This document shows positions 43,987-52,300 of a stretch of DNA of 64,000 nucleotides, in pieces. The stretch covers positions 1 through 64,000 of the forward strand of contig JBLRWH010000006.1 of NCBI GenBank assembly GCA_047921395.1. Reading direction: 5' to 3'. The first letter of the stretch is position 1. Each line of letters starts with the position of its first letter. The position numbers and the translations under genes are program-made. This DNA is from XN24 sp047921395 (GTDB taxonomy: Bacteria > Pseudomonadota > Gammaproteobacteria > Steroidobacterales > XN24). The notes under the pieces were generated by a model that was given only the letters and a program-made list of their open reading frames with translations, ran no database searches and had not been told where the DNA came from.

Positions 43987-44771
43987 CGGAGATGGACGCG
44001 CTGCTTGAGCTGATGGCGCGGCTGCGCGACCCGGAACGTGGCTGCCCCTGGGACGTCGCGCAGACCTTCGCGACGATCGCCCCCTATACGCTCGAGGAGG
44101 CCTTCGAGGTCGCGGATGCGATCGAGCGCGGCGATCTCGAGGCCTTGCGCGAAGAACTCGGCGATCTCCTGTTCCAGGTGGTGTTCCATGCGCGCATGGC
44201 GGAAGAGCAGGGTGCATTCGACTTCGCGACGGTCGCGCGCGGGCTGACCGAAAAAATGCAGCGCCGCCATCCGCACGTGTTCGGCACGGACGAGATCGCC
44301 GACGCCGATGCCCAGACGGTCGCCTGGGAGGCGCACAAGGCGCGTGAGCGGGCTGCGCGCAGCGAGGGCGTGCTCGATGGCGTCCCGGCGAACCTGCCGG
44401 CGTTGGCCCGGGCACAGAAACTCGGCCGGCGCGCCGCGCGCGTGGGTTTTGACTGGCCCGACGCCGCCGGCGTACTCGACAAGCTGGCCGAAGAGACCCG
44501 CGAGCTGCACGAAGCGCTCGGCGCACGCGAACAGGCGCCCGAGGCGGTCGAGGAAGAGCTCGGTGACCTGCTGTTCACGATCGCCAATCTCGCCCGCCAT
44601 GTCGACGTGGATGCCGAGCGGGCCTTGCGCCGCGCGAGCCTGAAGTTCGAACACCGTTTCCGCGAGGTGGAGAAACGCCTTGCCGCAGCGGGGCGCACTC
44701 CGGACCAGGCGGGGGCCGAGGAGCTCGAGCGCCTCTGGGCCGAGGTCAAGGAGTCCGGCGCTGGGCGCTGA
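43983..44771 (+). CDS. mazG: Nucleoside triphosphate pyrophosphohydrolase
   Basis: A 262-aa MazG with the tandem MazG layout. The first domain has LRDPERGCPWDVAQTFATIA, TLEEAFEVADAIE and ELGDLLFQVVFHARMA (ExxE12-28ExxD metal site); the second has ETRELHEALGAREQ and EEELGDLLFTIANLARHVDV. KLGRRAARVGFDWPD lies between them. It hydrolyses nucleoside triphosphates to monophosphate and PPi, clearing non-canonical or stress-related nucleotides. The ATG overlaps the Nudix stop. Length equals E. coli MazG (263 aa). Confidence 0.96.
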   Translation: MTEMDALLELMARLRDPERGCPWDVAQTFATIAPYTLEEAFEVADAIERGDLEALREELGDLLFQVVFHARMAEEQGAFDFATVARGLTEKMQRRHPHVFGTDEIADADAQTVAWEAHKARERAARSEGVLDGVPANLPALARAQKLGRRAARVGFDWPDAAGVLDKLAEETRELHEALGAREQAPEAVEEELGDLLFTIANLARHVDVDAERALRRASLKFEHRFREVEKRLAAAGRTPDQAGAEELERLWAEVKESGAGR

Positions 44772-44790
44772 ATCGCGCGGGACGCTCCCC

Positions 44791-47700
44791 GTGCCGCGGC
44801 TCGTGTTCCCCCCGGAGTTGCCGGTCTCGGCGGAACGGGAGCGCATCGCCGCCGCCATCCGCGCGCATCCCGTGGTGGTGGTCTGCGGCGCGACCGGCTC
44901 GGGCAAGACCACCCAGCTGCCCAAAATCTGCCTGGAACTCGGGCTGGGCGCGCAAGGCATGATCGGCCACACGCAGCCGCGCCGGATCGCGGCCCGCGCC
45001 GTCGCCGCGCGCATTGCAGAAGAAATCGGTCCCGCGGGCGAAGCGCTGGTCGGCTGGAAGGTGCGCTTCACCGACCGCACGGGGTCGGACTGCCGGGTCA
45101 AGCTGATGACGGATGGCATTCTGCTGGCGGAAATCCGCGGCGACCCGCTGCTCAGGCGCTACGACACCCTGATCATCGACGAGGCCCACGAGCGCAGCCT
45201 CAACATCGATTTCCTGCTGGGCTACCTGAAGCGGCTGCTGCCGAAACGGCCTGATCTGAAGATCATCATCACCTCGGCAACCATCGAACCGCGCCGCTTC
45301 GCCGAGCACTTCGGGGATGCGCCGGTCATCGAGGTGAGCGGCACGACTTACCCGGTGGAGGTGCGCTACCGGCCACCGGAGGACCCGGAGGAGGGACGCC
45401 TCGCCGACGGCGTGCTCGCGGCCGTGGACGAACTTACGGGCCCGGGCATGCCCCGCGACGGCGACATCCTCGTCTTCCTGCCCGGCGAGCGGGAGATCCG
45501 CGACACGGCGGAGGCGCTGCGCAAGCACCACCCGCCGGGAGTCGAGGTGTTGCCGCTGTATGGCCGGCTCTCGACATCGGAGCAGGACCGGATCTTCCGG
45601 CGCGAGGGGCGGCGACGCATCGTGCTGGCGACCAACGTCGCCGAGACCTCGCTGACCGTGCCCGGCATCCGCTACGTGGTCGACTCGGGCCTCGCACGGA
45701 TCAGCCGCTACAGCTACCGCTCAAAGATCCAGCGACTGCAAATCGAGCCCATCTCGCAGGCGAGCGCCTGGCAGCGGCGCGGCCGGTGCGGGCGCGAGGC
45801 CGAGGGCATCTGCATCCGGCTGTACGACCAGGCGGACCACGATGCGCGGCCCGAGTACACCGATCCGGAGATCCGCCGGACGAACCTCGCCAGCGTGATC
45901 CTGCAGATGGAAACACTCGGCCTCGGCGCCATCGACGCGTTCCCGTTCCTGGACCCGCCGGATCACCGTTTCATCAGCGACGGCTACCGGCTGTTGCGCG
46001 AGCTCGGCGCCGTCGATGAACAGCGCGCCATCACCGACCTCGGTCGCCGGCTGGCGCGGTTGCCGGTGGATCCGCGCCTCGGGCGGATGCTGATCGCCGC
46101 GGGCCAGCTCGGCTGCCTGAGGGAGATCCTGGTCATCGCGGCCGGGCTGTCCATCCGTGACCCGCGCGAGCGGCCCGCCGAGGCCGCCGGCACGGCGGAT
46201 GAACGCCACGCCGCATTCCGCGATGCCCGCTCCGATTTCCTGTCCTTGCTCAAGCTCTGGGACGCCTGGCAGGAGCGGCGCAAGCACGACTCCGGCAGCG
46301 CGCAACGCCGCTGGTGCCGCGATAATTTCCTGTCCTTCCTGCGCCTGCGGGAGTGGCAGGACGTGCATCGCCAGCTGCTCGGCATTTGCAACGAGATGCG
46401 CCTGCGGCCGAACGAGACGCCGGCCGACTACGCGACGGTGCACCGCGGGATTCTCGCCGGGATGCTGTCGCACATCGGCCAGCTCGACGAGAAGGGTGAA
46501 TACCGCGGGCCCCGCAACCTGCGTTTCCGCGTCTTTCCGGATTCCACGCTCGCCGGCCGTTCTCCGCGCTGGGTCGTGGCGGCCGCGCTGGTGGAAACGG
46601 GCCGGGTCTGGGGCCGGATTGCCGCGGCGGTGGAGCCCGGCTGGATCGAGTCCGCCGGGGCGCACCTGGTGCGGCGCAGCTGGTCGGATCCCCACTGGCA
46701 GGCAGACCGCGGGTTCGTCGCCGCGCGCGAGCAGGTCACTCTCTTTGGCCTGGTGTTGGCGGCCAATCGCCGCGTGGACTACGCGCGGGTGGATCCGCGG
46801 GGGGCGCGCGAGGTCTTCCTGCGCGATGCCCTGGCGGGCGGGACGATTCGTACGCGGGGGCGATTCCTCGCCGCGAACCGCGACCTGGTCCAGGATATCC
46901 AGGTGCTGGAGGCCAAGCTGCGCCGCCGCGAACTGCTCGCGGGGGACGAGGCCATTGCCGCCTTCTATGCGGCGCGCGTCCCGGCCGAGATCTGTTCCAC
47001 GGCCGCCTTCGAGCGCTGGCGCCGCAGGGCGGAAAAGGCGCAGCCCGAGCTGCTGAAGATGCGTCTCGACGATCTCCTGACCGGTGCGGCCCTGCCGGCC
47101 GCGGCCGATTACCCGGATAGCCTGCTGCTCGGCGGGAACCGCCTGCCGTTGCGCTACCGCTTCGACCCCACGGCCGAGGACGATGGCGTCACGGTCGAGG
47201 TGCCACGCCACCTGCTGCCGCTGCTCGACGCGGATCGCCTGGAGTGGCTCGTGCCCGGTTGGCTGGAAGAAAAGATCATCGCCATGCTGCGGGCCCTGCC
47301 GAAGGCGGCTCGGCGCAGGATCGTGCCCGTGCCCGATCACGCGCGCGCTTGCCTTGCGCTGCTGCGCCCTGGCGAAGGTCGCTTGCGCGCCGCGCTGGTC
47401 GAGACGCTGCGCCGGACGGCCGGCATCGAGGTCGAGCCGGAAACCTGGGCCGGCCTGGAGCTGGAGCCGTGGCTGCGTTTCCGGGTCGAGGTGCTTGGGA
47501 ACGACGGCGAACTCCTGGCGGCATCCCGCGACGTGGCGGAGCTGAAGCGGGCGCACTCGCCGGGCGAGGGCCCGGTCGAGGGCGCCGCGCCGGGCGGCTG
47601 GGGCGGCGAGGGCTTCCGCGACTGGCGTTTCGGTGCCGTCCCGGAGCGCGTCGAGGTTCGCCAGGGTCGCACGGTGCAGCGCCTGTTCCCGGCGATCCAG

Positions 47701-48498
47701 GACGATGGCGGCTCGGTATCGTGCCGCTTGTTCCCCACGCCGCAGGCCGCCGCCCGCGCCGGGCGCCTCGGCGTGCTGCGGCTGTTCATGCTCGCGTTGC
47801 CGCAGCAGCATCGCGCCCTGCTGCAGCGGGCGCGCGCAGACCGCACGCTCGTCCTGCGCGGCCGCGATCTCGCTGCGGGCGCGGACCTTGCCGAGGATGC
47901 GATCACGGCCGCATTCGCCACGGTGTTCCTGCCGCCTGGCGCCGACCTGCCGCAGGAAGAGGCGGACTTCAGGGCATTGCTCGACGCGGGGCGCGCACGC
48001 ATCGTGCCCGAGGCCGAGCGGTTCCTCGCGGTGCTTGGCGATACGCTGGACCTGCGCGAGCAGTGCAGGGCGCGCCTGGCTCGGGGCGTGACCGGCCCGG
48101 GAGCCGGTGAGGCGGCGTCGGACATCGCGGCGCAGCTCTCGGCCCTGGTCTACCCCGGCTTCCTGCGCCACACGCCGCCGGAGCGCCTCGCGTCCATGCC
48201 GCGCTACCTGCGGGCGGTCCTCATGCGCATCGAGCGGCTCGCCCTCGGCAAGGGCGAAGCACGCCAGGTGCTCGACCTCGCTCCCCACCGCCAGAGGCTG
48301 GTCGATGCCGGCGATACGGAGTGGTCCACCGCCGAGGCCGCGGCGGCTTTCCAGGCCTATCGCTGGATGGTGGAAGAATATCGCGTCCAGCTGTTCGCCC
48401 AGCAGCTCGGCGTCGGCGAGAAGGTCTCGCATGCGAGGCTCGAGGCCCAGTGGCAGCGCGTGCGAGAACTGCAGGCAGGGATCGTGCCCCGCGATTGA
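44791..48498 (+). CDS. hrpA: ATP-dependent RNA helicase HrpA
   Basis: A 1235-aa DEAH-box RNA helicase. Walker A VVCGATGSGKTTQLPK is near residues 32-47, motif II LIIDEAHERSLNIDFLLGY near 127-145, motif III ITSATIEP, motif V ATNVAETSLTVPGIRYVVDSG and motif VI QRRGRCGREAEG. The long C-terminal region (helicase-associated domains and DUF3418) is present, so the protein is complete. HrpA-type helicases act in mRNA processing and in rescuing stalled ribosomes. The start GTG 44791 gives MPRLVFPPELPVSAERERI; a TTG at 44680 would overlap mazG by 92 bp and add 37 low-complexity residues. It follows mazG by 19 bp. Confidence 0.94.
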   Translation: MPRLVFPPELPVSAERERIAAAIRAHPVVVVCGATGSGKTTQLPKICLELGLGAQGMIGHTQPRRIAARAVAARIAEEIGPAGEALVGWKVRFTDRTGSDCRVKLMTDGILLAEIRGDPLLRRYDTLIIDEAHERSLNIDFLLGYLKRLLPKRPDLKIIITSATIEPRRFAEHFGDAPVIEVSGTTYPVEVRYRPPEDPEEGRLADGVLAAVDELTGPGMPRDGDILVFLPGEREIRDTAEALRKHHPPGVEVLPLYGRLSTSEQDRIFRREGRRRIVLATNVAETSLTVPGIRYVVDSGLARISRYSYRSKIQRLQIEPISQASAWQRRGRCGREAEGICIRLYDQADHDARPEYTDPEIRRTNLASVILQMETLGLGAIDAFPFLDPPDHRFISDGYRLLRELGAVDEQRAITDLGRRLARLPVDPRLGRMLIAAGQLGCLREILVIAAGLSIRDPRERPAEAAGTADERHAAFRDARSDFLSLLKLWDAWQERRKHDSGSAQRRWCRDNFLSFLRLREWQDVHRQLLGICNEMRLRPNETPADYATVHRGILAGMLSHIGQLDEKGEYRGPRNLRFRVFPDSTLAGRSPRWVVAAALVETGRVWGRIAAAVEPGWIESAGAHLVRRSWSDPHWQADRGFVAAREQVTLFGLVLAANRRVDYARVDPRGAREVFLRDALAGGTIRTRGRFLAANRDLVQDIQVLEAKLRRRELLAGDEAIAAFYAARVPAEICSTAAFERWRRRAEKAQPELLKMRLDDLLTGAALPAAADYPDSLLLGGNRLPLRYRFDPTAEDDGVTVEVPRHLLPLLDADRLEWLVPGWLEEKIIAMLRALPKAARRRIVPVPDHARACLALLRPGEGRLRAALVETLRRTAGIEVEPETWAGLELEPWLRFRVEVLGNDGELLAASRDVAELKRAHSPGEGPVEGAAPGGWGGEGFRDWRFGAVPERVEVRQGRTVQRLFPAIQDDGGSVSCRLFPTPQAAARAGRLGVLRLFMLALPQQHRALLQRARADRTLVLRGRDLAAGADLAEDAITAAFATVFLPPGADLPQEEADFRALLDAGRARIVPEAERFLAVLGDTLDLREQCRARLARGVTGPGAGEAASDIAAQLSALVYPGFLRHTPPERLASMPRYLRAVLMRIERLALGKGEARQVLDLAPHRQRLVDAGDTEWSTAEAAAAFQAYRWMVEEYRVQLFAQQLGVGEKVSHARLEAQWQRVRELQAGIVPRD

Positions 48499-48550
48499 CG
48501 GTGTTGCATTCCGCCAACCACAATCGCCACATGAATCCCGAGTGGCCCCA

Positions 48551-49486
48551 ATGATGCGCATCGGCCTCGCCATCGATGCCTCCTGCGACCTTCCCGACGT
48601 GGTTCTCGAGGCACATGGAATACGGATCCTGCCGTCGGTCCTGCAATTCGACGGCAGGACCTGGGTCGACGACCGGGCACCGGACCAGACCCTGATGTTT
48701 TACCGCCGCTTCATCGCGGACCGGGCCGTCTACGCACGCTCGGGCCCCTGCAGCGCCGCGGAGATTCGCGAGATCTTCCTGCAGGAGCTGGTACTCGACT
48801 ACGACCGGATCCTGGTGATCAGCGCCTGCGCGGAATACAGCGACATGTTCCAGCGCGCCAGCGAGGCGTCCTACGCAATCCTGCGCGACTACCGGGCCCG
48901 GCGCGAGCAGGGCGAACGCGCCGGAAGCTTCTCACTGCGCGTTCTGGACAGCCGCACGGTCTGCGCCGGCGAAGCCGTCGTGGTATGCCGTGCGCTGGAG
49001 CTGCTTGGCCAGGGCCATCTCGGTTTCGAGAAAATGCGGCGCACGTTGCGGGAGGAAGCGGAGCGGGTCACCTGCCTGCTCGTGCCGGGCGACCCCTGGT
49101 ACCTGCGGCGGCGCGGCCTGGACGGGCGCGGCGCGGGCCTGGGCCGCCGCGACTACGCGCTCAACCTGGTTTCCGATATCAAGCCGGTCATCGAACTGGC
49201 GGGCGGGCGACGGCGCACCATCGCGCGGGCGCGCGGCTTCCATTCCGCCTGCGGCGTGGCGATGGCGCGAGCGGCCGAGGCGATCGCGCGCGGGCTGGGC
49301 ACGTCTGCACTGGTACTGAGCTTCGGCGGCGATCCGCGCGTCATCCGCGAGATGACGGCCTACAAGGACCTCGAGGCCCGCGTCGCGGCCGCGCGCGTCG
49401 ATCTCCATTTTTCAGTGATGAGCGCCACGATGGCCACCCGGGTAGGCCCGGGCGCCATGACGGTGGCCTGGCTGGACGCCGCCTGA
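48551..49486 (+). CDS. DegV family (fatty-acid-binding) protein
   Basis: A 311-aa DegV-type protein. The N-terminus MRIGLAIDASCDLPDVVLEA matches the family D-S/A-C-D-L start, VLPxxLQFDGRTWVDD-like residues follow, and YDRILVISACAEYSDMFQRA fits the SSxLSGTYQ position, though with changed residues. RVLDSRTVCAGEAVVV and ISDIKP-like LVSDIKPVIELAGG are also typical. Family members bind fatty acids and, in Gram-positives, deliver them to fatty acid kinase; no FakA is encoded in this window. Two adjacent ATGs are possible starts. It lies 52 bp after hrpA. Confidence 0.82.
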   Translation: MMRIGLAIDASCDLPDVVLEAHGIRILPSVLQFDGRTWVDDRAPDQTLMFYRRFIADRAVYARSGPCSAAEIREIFLQELVLDYDRILVISACAEYSDMFQRASEASYAILRDYRARREQGERAGSFSLRVLDSRTVCAGEAVVVCRALELLGQGHLGFEKMRRTLREEAERVTCLLVPGDPWYLRRRGLDGRGAGLGRRDYALNLVSDIKPVIELAGGRRRTIARARGFHSACGVAMARAAEAIARGLGTSALVLSFGGDPRVIREMTAYKDLEARVAAARVDLHFSVMSATMATRVGPGAMTVAWLDAA

Positions 49487-49499
49487 CTCGAGGCAATCG

Positions 49500-50291
49500 T
49501 TACTCGGTTTCCTTGCTCGCCGCGGCGGGCGGTGGGTTGCCGGGCACGACGCGTTCCAGCAGCGGCCCGATCAGGTCGAGCGGCAGCGGGAATACGATGG
49601 TATTGGTCCTCTCGTTGGCGATCTGGCCCAAGGTCTGGAGGTAGCGGAGCTGCATGGCCTGGGGCTGGGTCGCCAACTGCTGCGCCGCCTCGACGAGGCG
49701 GGCAGAGGCCTGCATTTCACCTTCCGCATGGATGACCTTGGAGCGCCGCGCCCGCTCCGCCTCGGCCTGCTGGGCGATCGCGCGGATCATGCTTTCGTCG
49801 ATATCGACGTGTTTGATCTCGACGTTCGTAACCTTGATGCCCCAGTTGTCGGTGTGCTCGTCCAGGATGGCCTGGATGTCGGTATTCAGCTTGTCGCGTT
49901 CGGACAGCATCTCGTCCAGTTCGTGCTTGCCGAGCACCGAGCGCAGGGTGGTCTGGGCCAGCTGGCTGGTGGCCTCGTAGACATTCTCCACCTGGATGAT
50001 GGCGCGTTCCGGATCGACGATGCGGAAATAGACCACCGCGTTCACTTTCACCGAGACGTTGTCCTGCGAGATCACGTCTTGCGACGGAACGTCCATCACG
50101 ACGATGCGCAGGTCCGTCTTGACCATCTGCTGGATGACCGGGATGACGATGATGAGCCCGGGGCCCTTGACCTTGTAGAAGCGGCCGAGCTGGAAAATCA
50201 CGCCACGCTCGTATTCCTTGAGAATCTTGATCGCGCTGAGCAGCACCAGCACGATGCCGCCGAGCAACAGCGTTCCGAAATAGCCATACAT
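49500..50291 (-). CDS. SPFH/band 7 (stomatin-like) protein
   Basis: A 263-aa slipin/stomatin homologue. One N-terminal membrane segment (TLLLGGIVLVLLSAIKIL) is followed by the SPFH domain: KEYERGVIFQLGRFYKVKGPG, MDVPSQDVISQDNVSVKVNA and LDEHTDNWGIKVTNVEIKHVD, then a helical stretch rich in Ala/Glu/Arg (AQQAEAERARRSKVIHAEGE). Such proteins form membrane microdomain scaffolds. It is 1 bp downstream of the NfeD-type protease gene, its classic partner, so the two form an operon for membrane quality control. It is convergent with degV, with no evident terminator in the 13-bp gap. Confidence 0.93.
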   Translation of the reverse strand: MYGYFGTLLLGGIVLVLLSAIKILKEYERGVIFQLGRFYKVKGPGLIIVIPVIQQMVKTDLRIVVMDVPSQDVISQDNVSVKVNAVVYFRIVDPERAIIQVENVYEATSQLAQTTLRSVLGKHELDEMLSERDKLNTDIQAILDEHTDNWGIKVTNVEIKHVDIDESMIRAIAQQAEAERARRSKVIHAEGEMQASARLVEAAQQLATQPQAMQLRYLQTLGQIANERTNTIVFPLPLDLIGPLLERVVPGNPPPAAASKETE

Positions 50292-50292
50292 C

Positions 50293-51690
50293 TCAGTTCT
50301 CCTTGGATTCTTGCGGTTCGACCGTCAGGACGAGTCCCGTCATTCCGGTCACTTGCAGCGCCTGTCCCTGCTGCACGGGCGCGCCCGACTCCGCGTTCCA
50401 GAGTTCGCCGTGCACCCGGACCCGTCCGTGCGCCTCAAAATTCTCCGTCGCGTGGGCCGTCGCGCCGATCATGTCCTCGCGGCCGCTGACGATCGGCTGG
50501 TGGCGGGCGCGCACGGCAAACCAGACGATGGCCATGACCGCGCTGCCGCCCAGCAGCGCGATAGATCCGATCAAGGCCTTCGCGATCCCGAAGCCCGGCA
50601 CGTCCGTGTCCATCAGGATGATCGATCCGACCACGAAGGCCACGATCCCGCCGATGCCGAGCACCCCGAAGCTCGGCACGAACACCTCGCTGATCATCAG
50701 GATGACCCCGAGGATGATCAGGGCCAGGCCCGCATAGTTCACCGGCAAGACCTGGAATGCGTACAACGCCACGAGTATGCAGATCGCGCCCACCACGCCG
50801 GGGAGGATCGCGCCGGGGTTGTAGCCCTCGAAAATCAGGCCATAGATGCCGGCGAGGAGCAGCATGTAGGCAACGGTGGGGCTGGTGATGACCGCCAGCA
50901 ACTCGGTGCGCCAGTCGGGCGCGACCCGCTCGACGGCGATGCCCTCGGTGCGGATGGTGACCTCGCCGGCACCCGTGGTAACCGTGCGCCCGTCGATTTC
51001 GCGGAGCAGTTGTCCCATGTCGGAGGCAATGAGGTCGACGACGTTCTTCTCGACCGCGCTCTCCGCGCTGAGGCTGACGGACTCGCGCACCGCGCGTTCC
51101 GCCCAGTCGGCGTTCCGCCCGCTGCGCTCGGCAAGGCCGCGAATGTAGGCCACGGCGTCCTCGATAGCCTTCGCCTCGGGACCGCCGCGCTGGGGCGCGG
51201 GTTCGGCGGGCTGTTCGCCGTCCCCGGACCCGTCCTCGCTGGGGGGCTCATCCGCGGGCGTCGCCGGCTGTCCACCACCGACCGGGACCGGCGTGGCCGC
51301 GCCCAGGTTGGTCGCGGGGGCCATCGCGGCCACATGGCTGGCATACAGGATGTAGGTGCCCGCACTCGCCGCCCTGGAGCCGCTGGGGGCGACCCAGGTC
51401 ACTACCGGTACGGGCGAGGCCAGGATCGCCTTGATGATGTCGCGCATCGCAGTATCAAGGCCACCGGGAGTGTCCATCTGGATGATCACCAGCGCGGCGC
51501 CCTCTTCGGCAGCGCCCTCGATGCCCCGGACGATATAGTCGCTGGTGGCGGGGCCGATCGGGCCATTGATCTCGAGCAGGAACGCACGGCCGGCTGCCGC
51601 GCGGTCCTCGCCCTGGAAGTCCGCCTGGCTGACGGCCGCGAGGGCAAACAGGCACGCCATGGAGAAGAAAATGGCGCGGAACGTTTTCAT
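50293..51690 (-). CDS. NfeD family membrane-bound serine protease (ClpP-class plus NfeD)
   Basis: A 465-aa membrane protein of the long NfeD type. A signal peptide covers residues 1-22. The protease domain follows: GAALVIIQMDTPGGLDTAM, then VVTWVAPSGSRAASAGTYIL with the likely nucleophile Ser, and GPEAKAIEDAVAYIRGLAER with the candidate general-base Lys. Four hydrophobic segments come next (about residues 265-390), then a C-terminal OB-fold NfeD domain (DMIGATAHATENFEAHGRVR, VHGELWNAESG). In archaeal relatives this protease cleaves stomatin, and a stomatin-like gene follows by 1 bp. A proline/glycine-rich insert (about residues 145-175) lies inside the protease domain. Confidence 0.92.
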   Translation of the reverse strand: MKTFRAIFFSMACLFALAAVSQADFQGEDRAAAGRAFLLEINGPIGPATSDYIVRGIEGAAEEGAALVIIQMDTPGGLDTAMRDIIKAILASPVPVVTWVAPSGSRAASAGTYILYASHVAAMAPATNLGAATPVPVGGGQPATPADEPPSEDGSGDGEQPAEPAPQRGGPEAKAIEDAVAYIRGLAERSGRNADWAERAVRESVSLSAESAVEKNVVDLIASDMGQLLREIDGRTVTTGAGEVTIRTEGIAVERVAPDWRTELLAVITSPTVAYMLLLAGIYGLIFEGYNPGAILPGVVGAICILVALYAFQVLPVNYAGLALIILGVILMISEVFVPSFGVLGIGGIVAFVVGSIILMDTDVPGFGIAKALIGSIALLGGSAVMAIVWFAVRARHQPIVSGREDMIGATAHATENFEAHGRVRVHGELWNAESGAPVQQGQALQVTGMTGLVLTVEPQESKEN

Positions 51691-51790
51691 GCCCTCATGG
51701 TATCTTCAGGGCACGGGTCGCGCCAGTCGGCGATCTACCAGGACACGCACATTCAGGCTGCTCCGGCAGCCGTATTCGACGGGGACGCCG

Positions 51791-52285
51791 ATGAACATCG
51801 TTTTCCTGACGACGGGCGGAACGATCGATAAAGTCTACTTCGACGCGATGAGCCGTTTCGAGGTGGGGGAGACCGTCGTCAGCAAGATCCTGCGCGAGGG
51901 CGGAGTGACCTTCGAGTTCGAGGTCATCCCGCTCATGCGCAAGGACAGCCTCGAAATCGGGGCGCAGGATCGCGAGGCCATTCGGGCTGCGGTCGCCGTG
52001 CGCGAGGAGACGCACGTGATCGTCACACATGGCACCGACACCATGGTGGAGACCGCCCGTGCGCTGGCCTCGATCAGCGGCAAGACAATTGTCATGACCG
52101 GCGCGCTGAGCCCGGCGCGTTTCCAGGCCTCCGACGCCGTGTTCAACATCGGCATGGCGGTGGCGGCCGTGCAGACCTGCCCGCCCGGCGTGTGGATCGC
52201 CATGAGCGGACAGGTCTTTCGTCACGACCAGGTGCGCAAGAACCGCGACCAGAACCGCTTCGAGCGACTCGCGTCGCCTGGCTAG
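51791..52285 (+). CDS. Asparaginase N-terminal-domain protein (short form)
   Basis: A 164-aa protein made of just the N-terminal domain of asparaginase/glutaminase enzymes. It begins MNIVFLTTGGTIDKVYFDAM, with the catalytic Thr in TTGGTID, and has the second motif VTHGTDTMVETARAL. ALSPARFQASDAVFNIGMA and RHDQVRKNRDQNRF follow, the latter possibly providing the Lys. The C-terminal domain (another ~150 aa) that completes the active site by dimer contact is missing, yet the stop codon lies in clean sequence with no trace of the rest downstream, so it looks like a true short family rather than a broken gene. ATG 51791 follows GGGGA. Activity is uncertain. Confidence 0.85.
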   Translation: MNIVFLTTGGTIDKVYFDAMSRFEVGETVVSKILREGGVTFEFEVIPLMRKDSLEIGAQDREAIRAAVAVREETHVIVTHGTDTMVETARALASISGKTIVMTGALSPARFQASDAVFNIGMAVAAVQTCPPGVWIAMSGQVFRHDQVRKNRDQNRFERLASPG

Positions 52286-52300
52286 CAGTGCCCCGGAGCC

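Noticed and set aside
45721..48573. 950-codon minus-strand open frame across hrpA
   Set aside because: Shadow of hrpA produced by GC-rich codon use; the plus strand carries all helicase motifs.
51545..51790. N-terminal extension of the asparaginase-like ORF
   Set aside because: The extension is antisense to the NfeD signal peptide region; the conserved domain begins exactly at ATG 51791.
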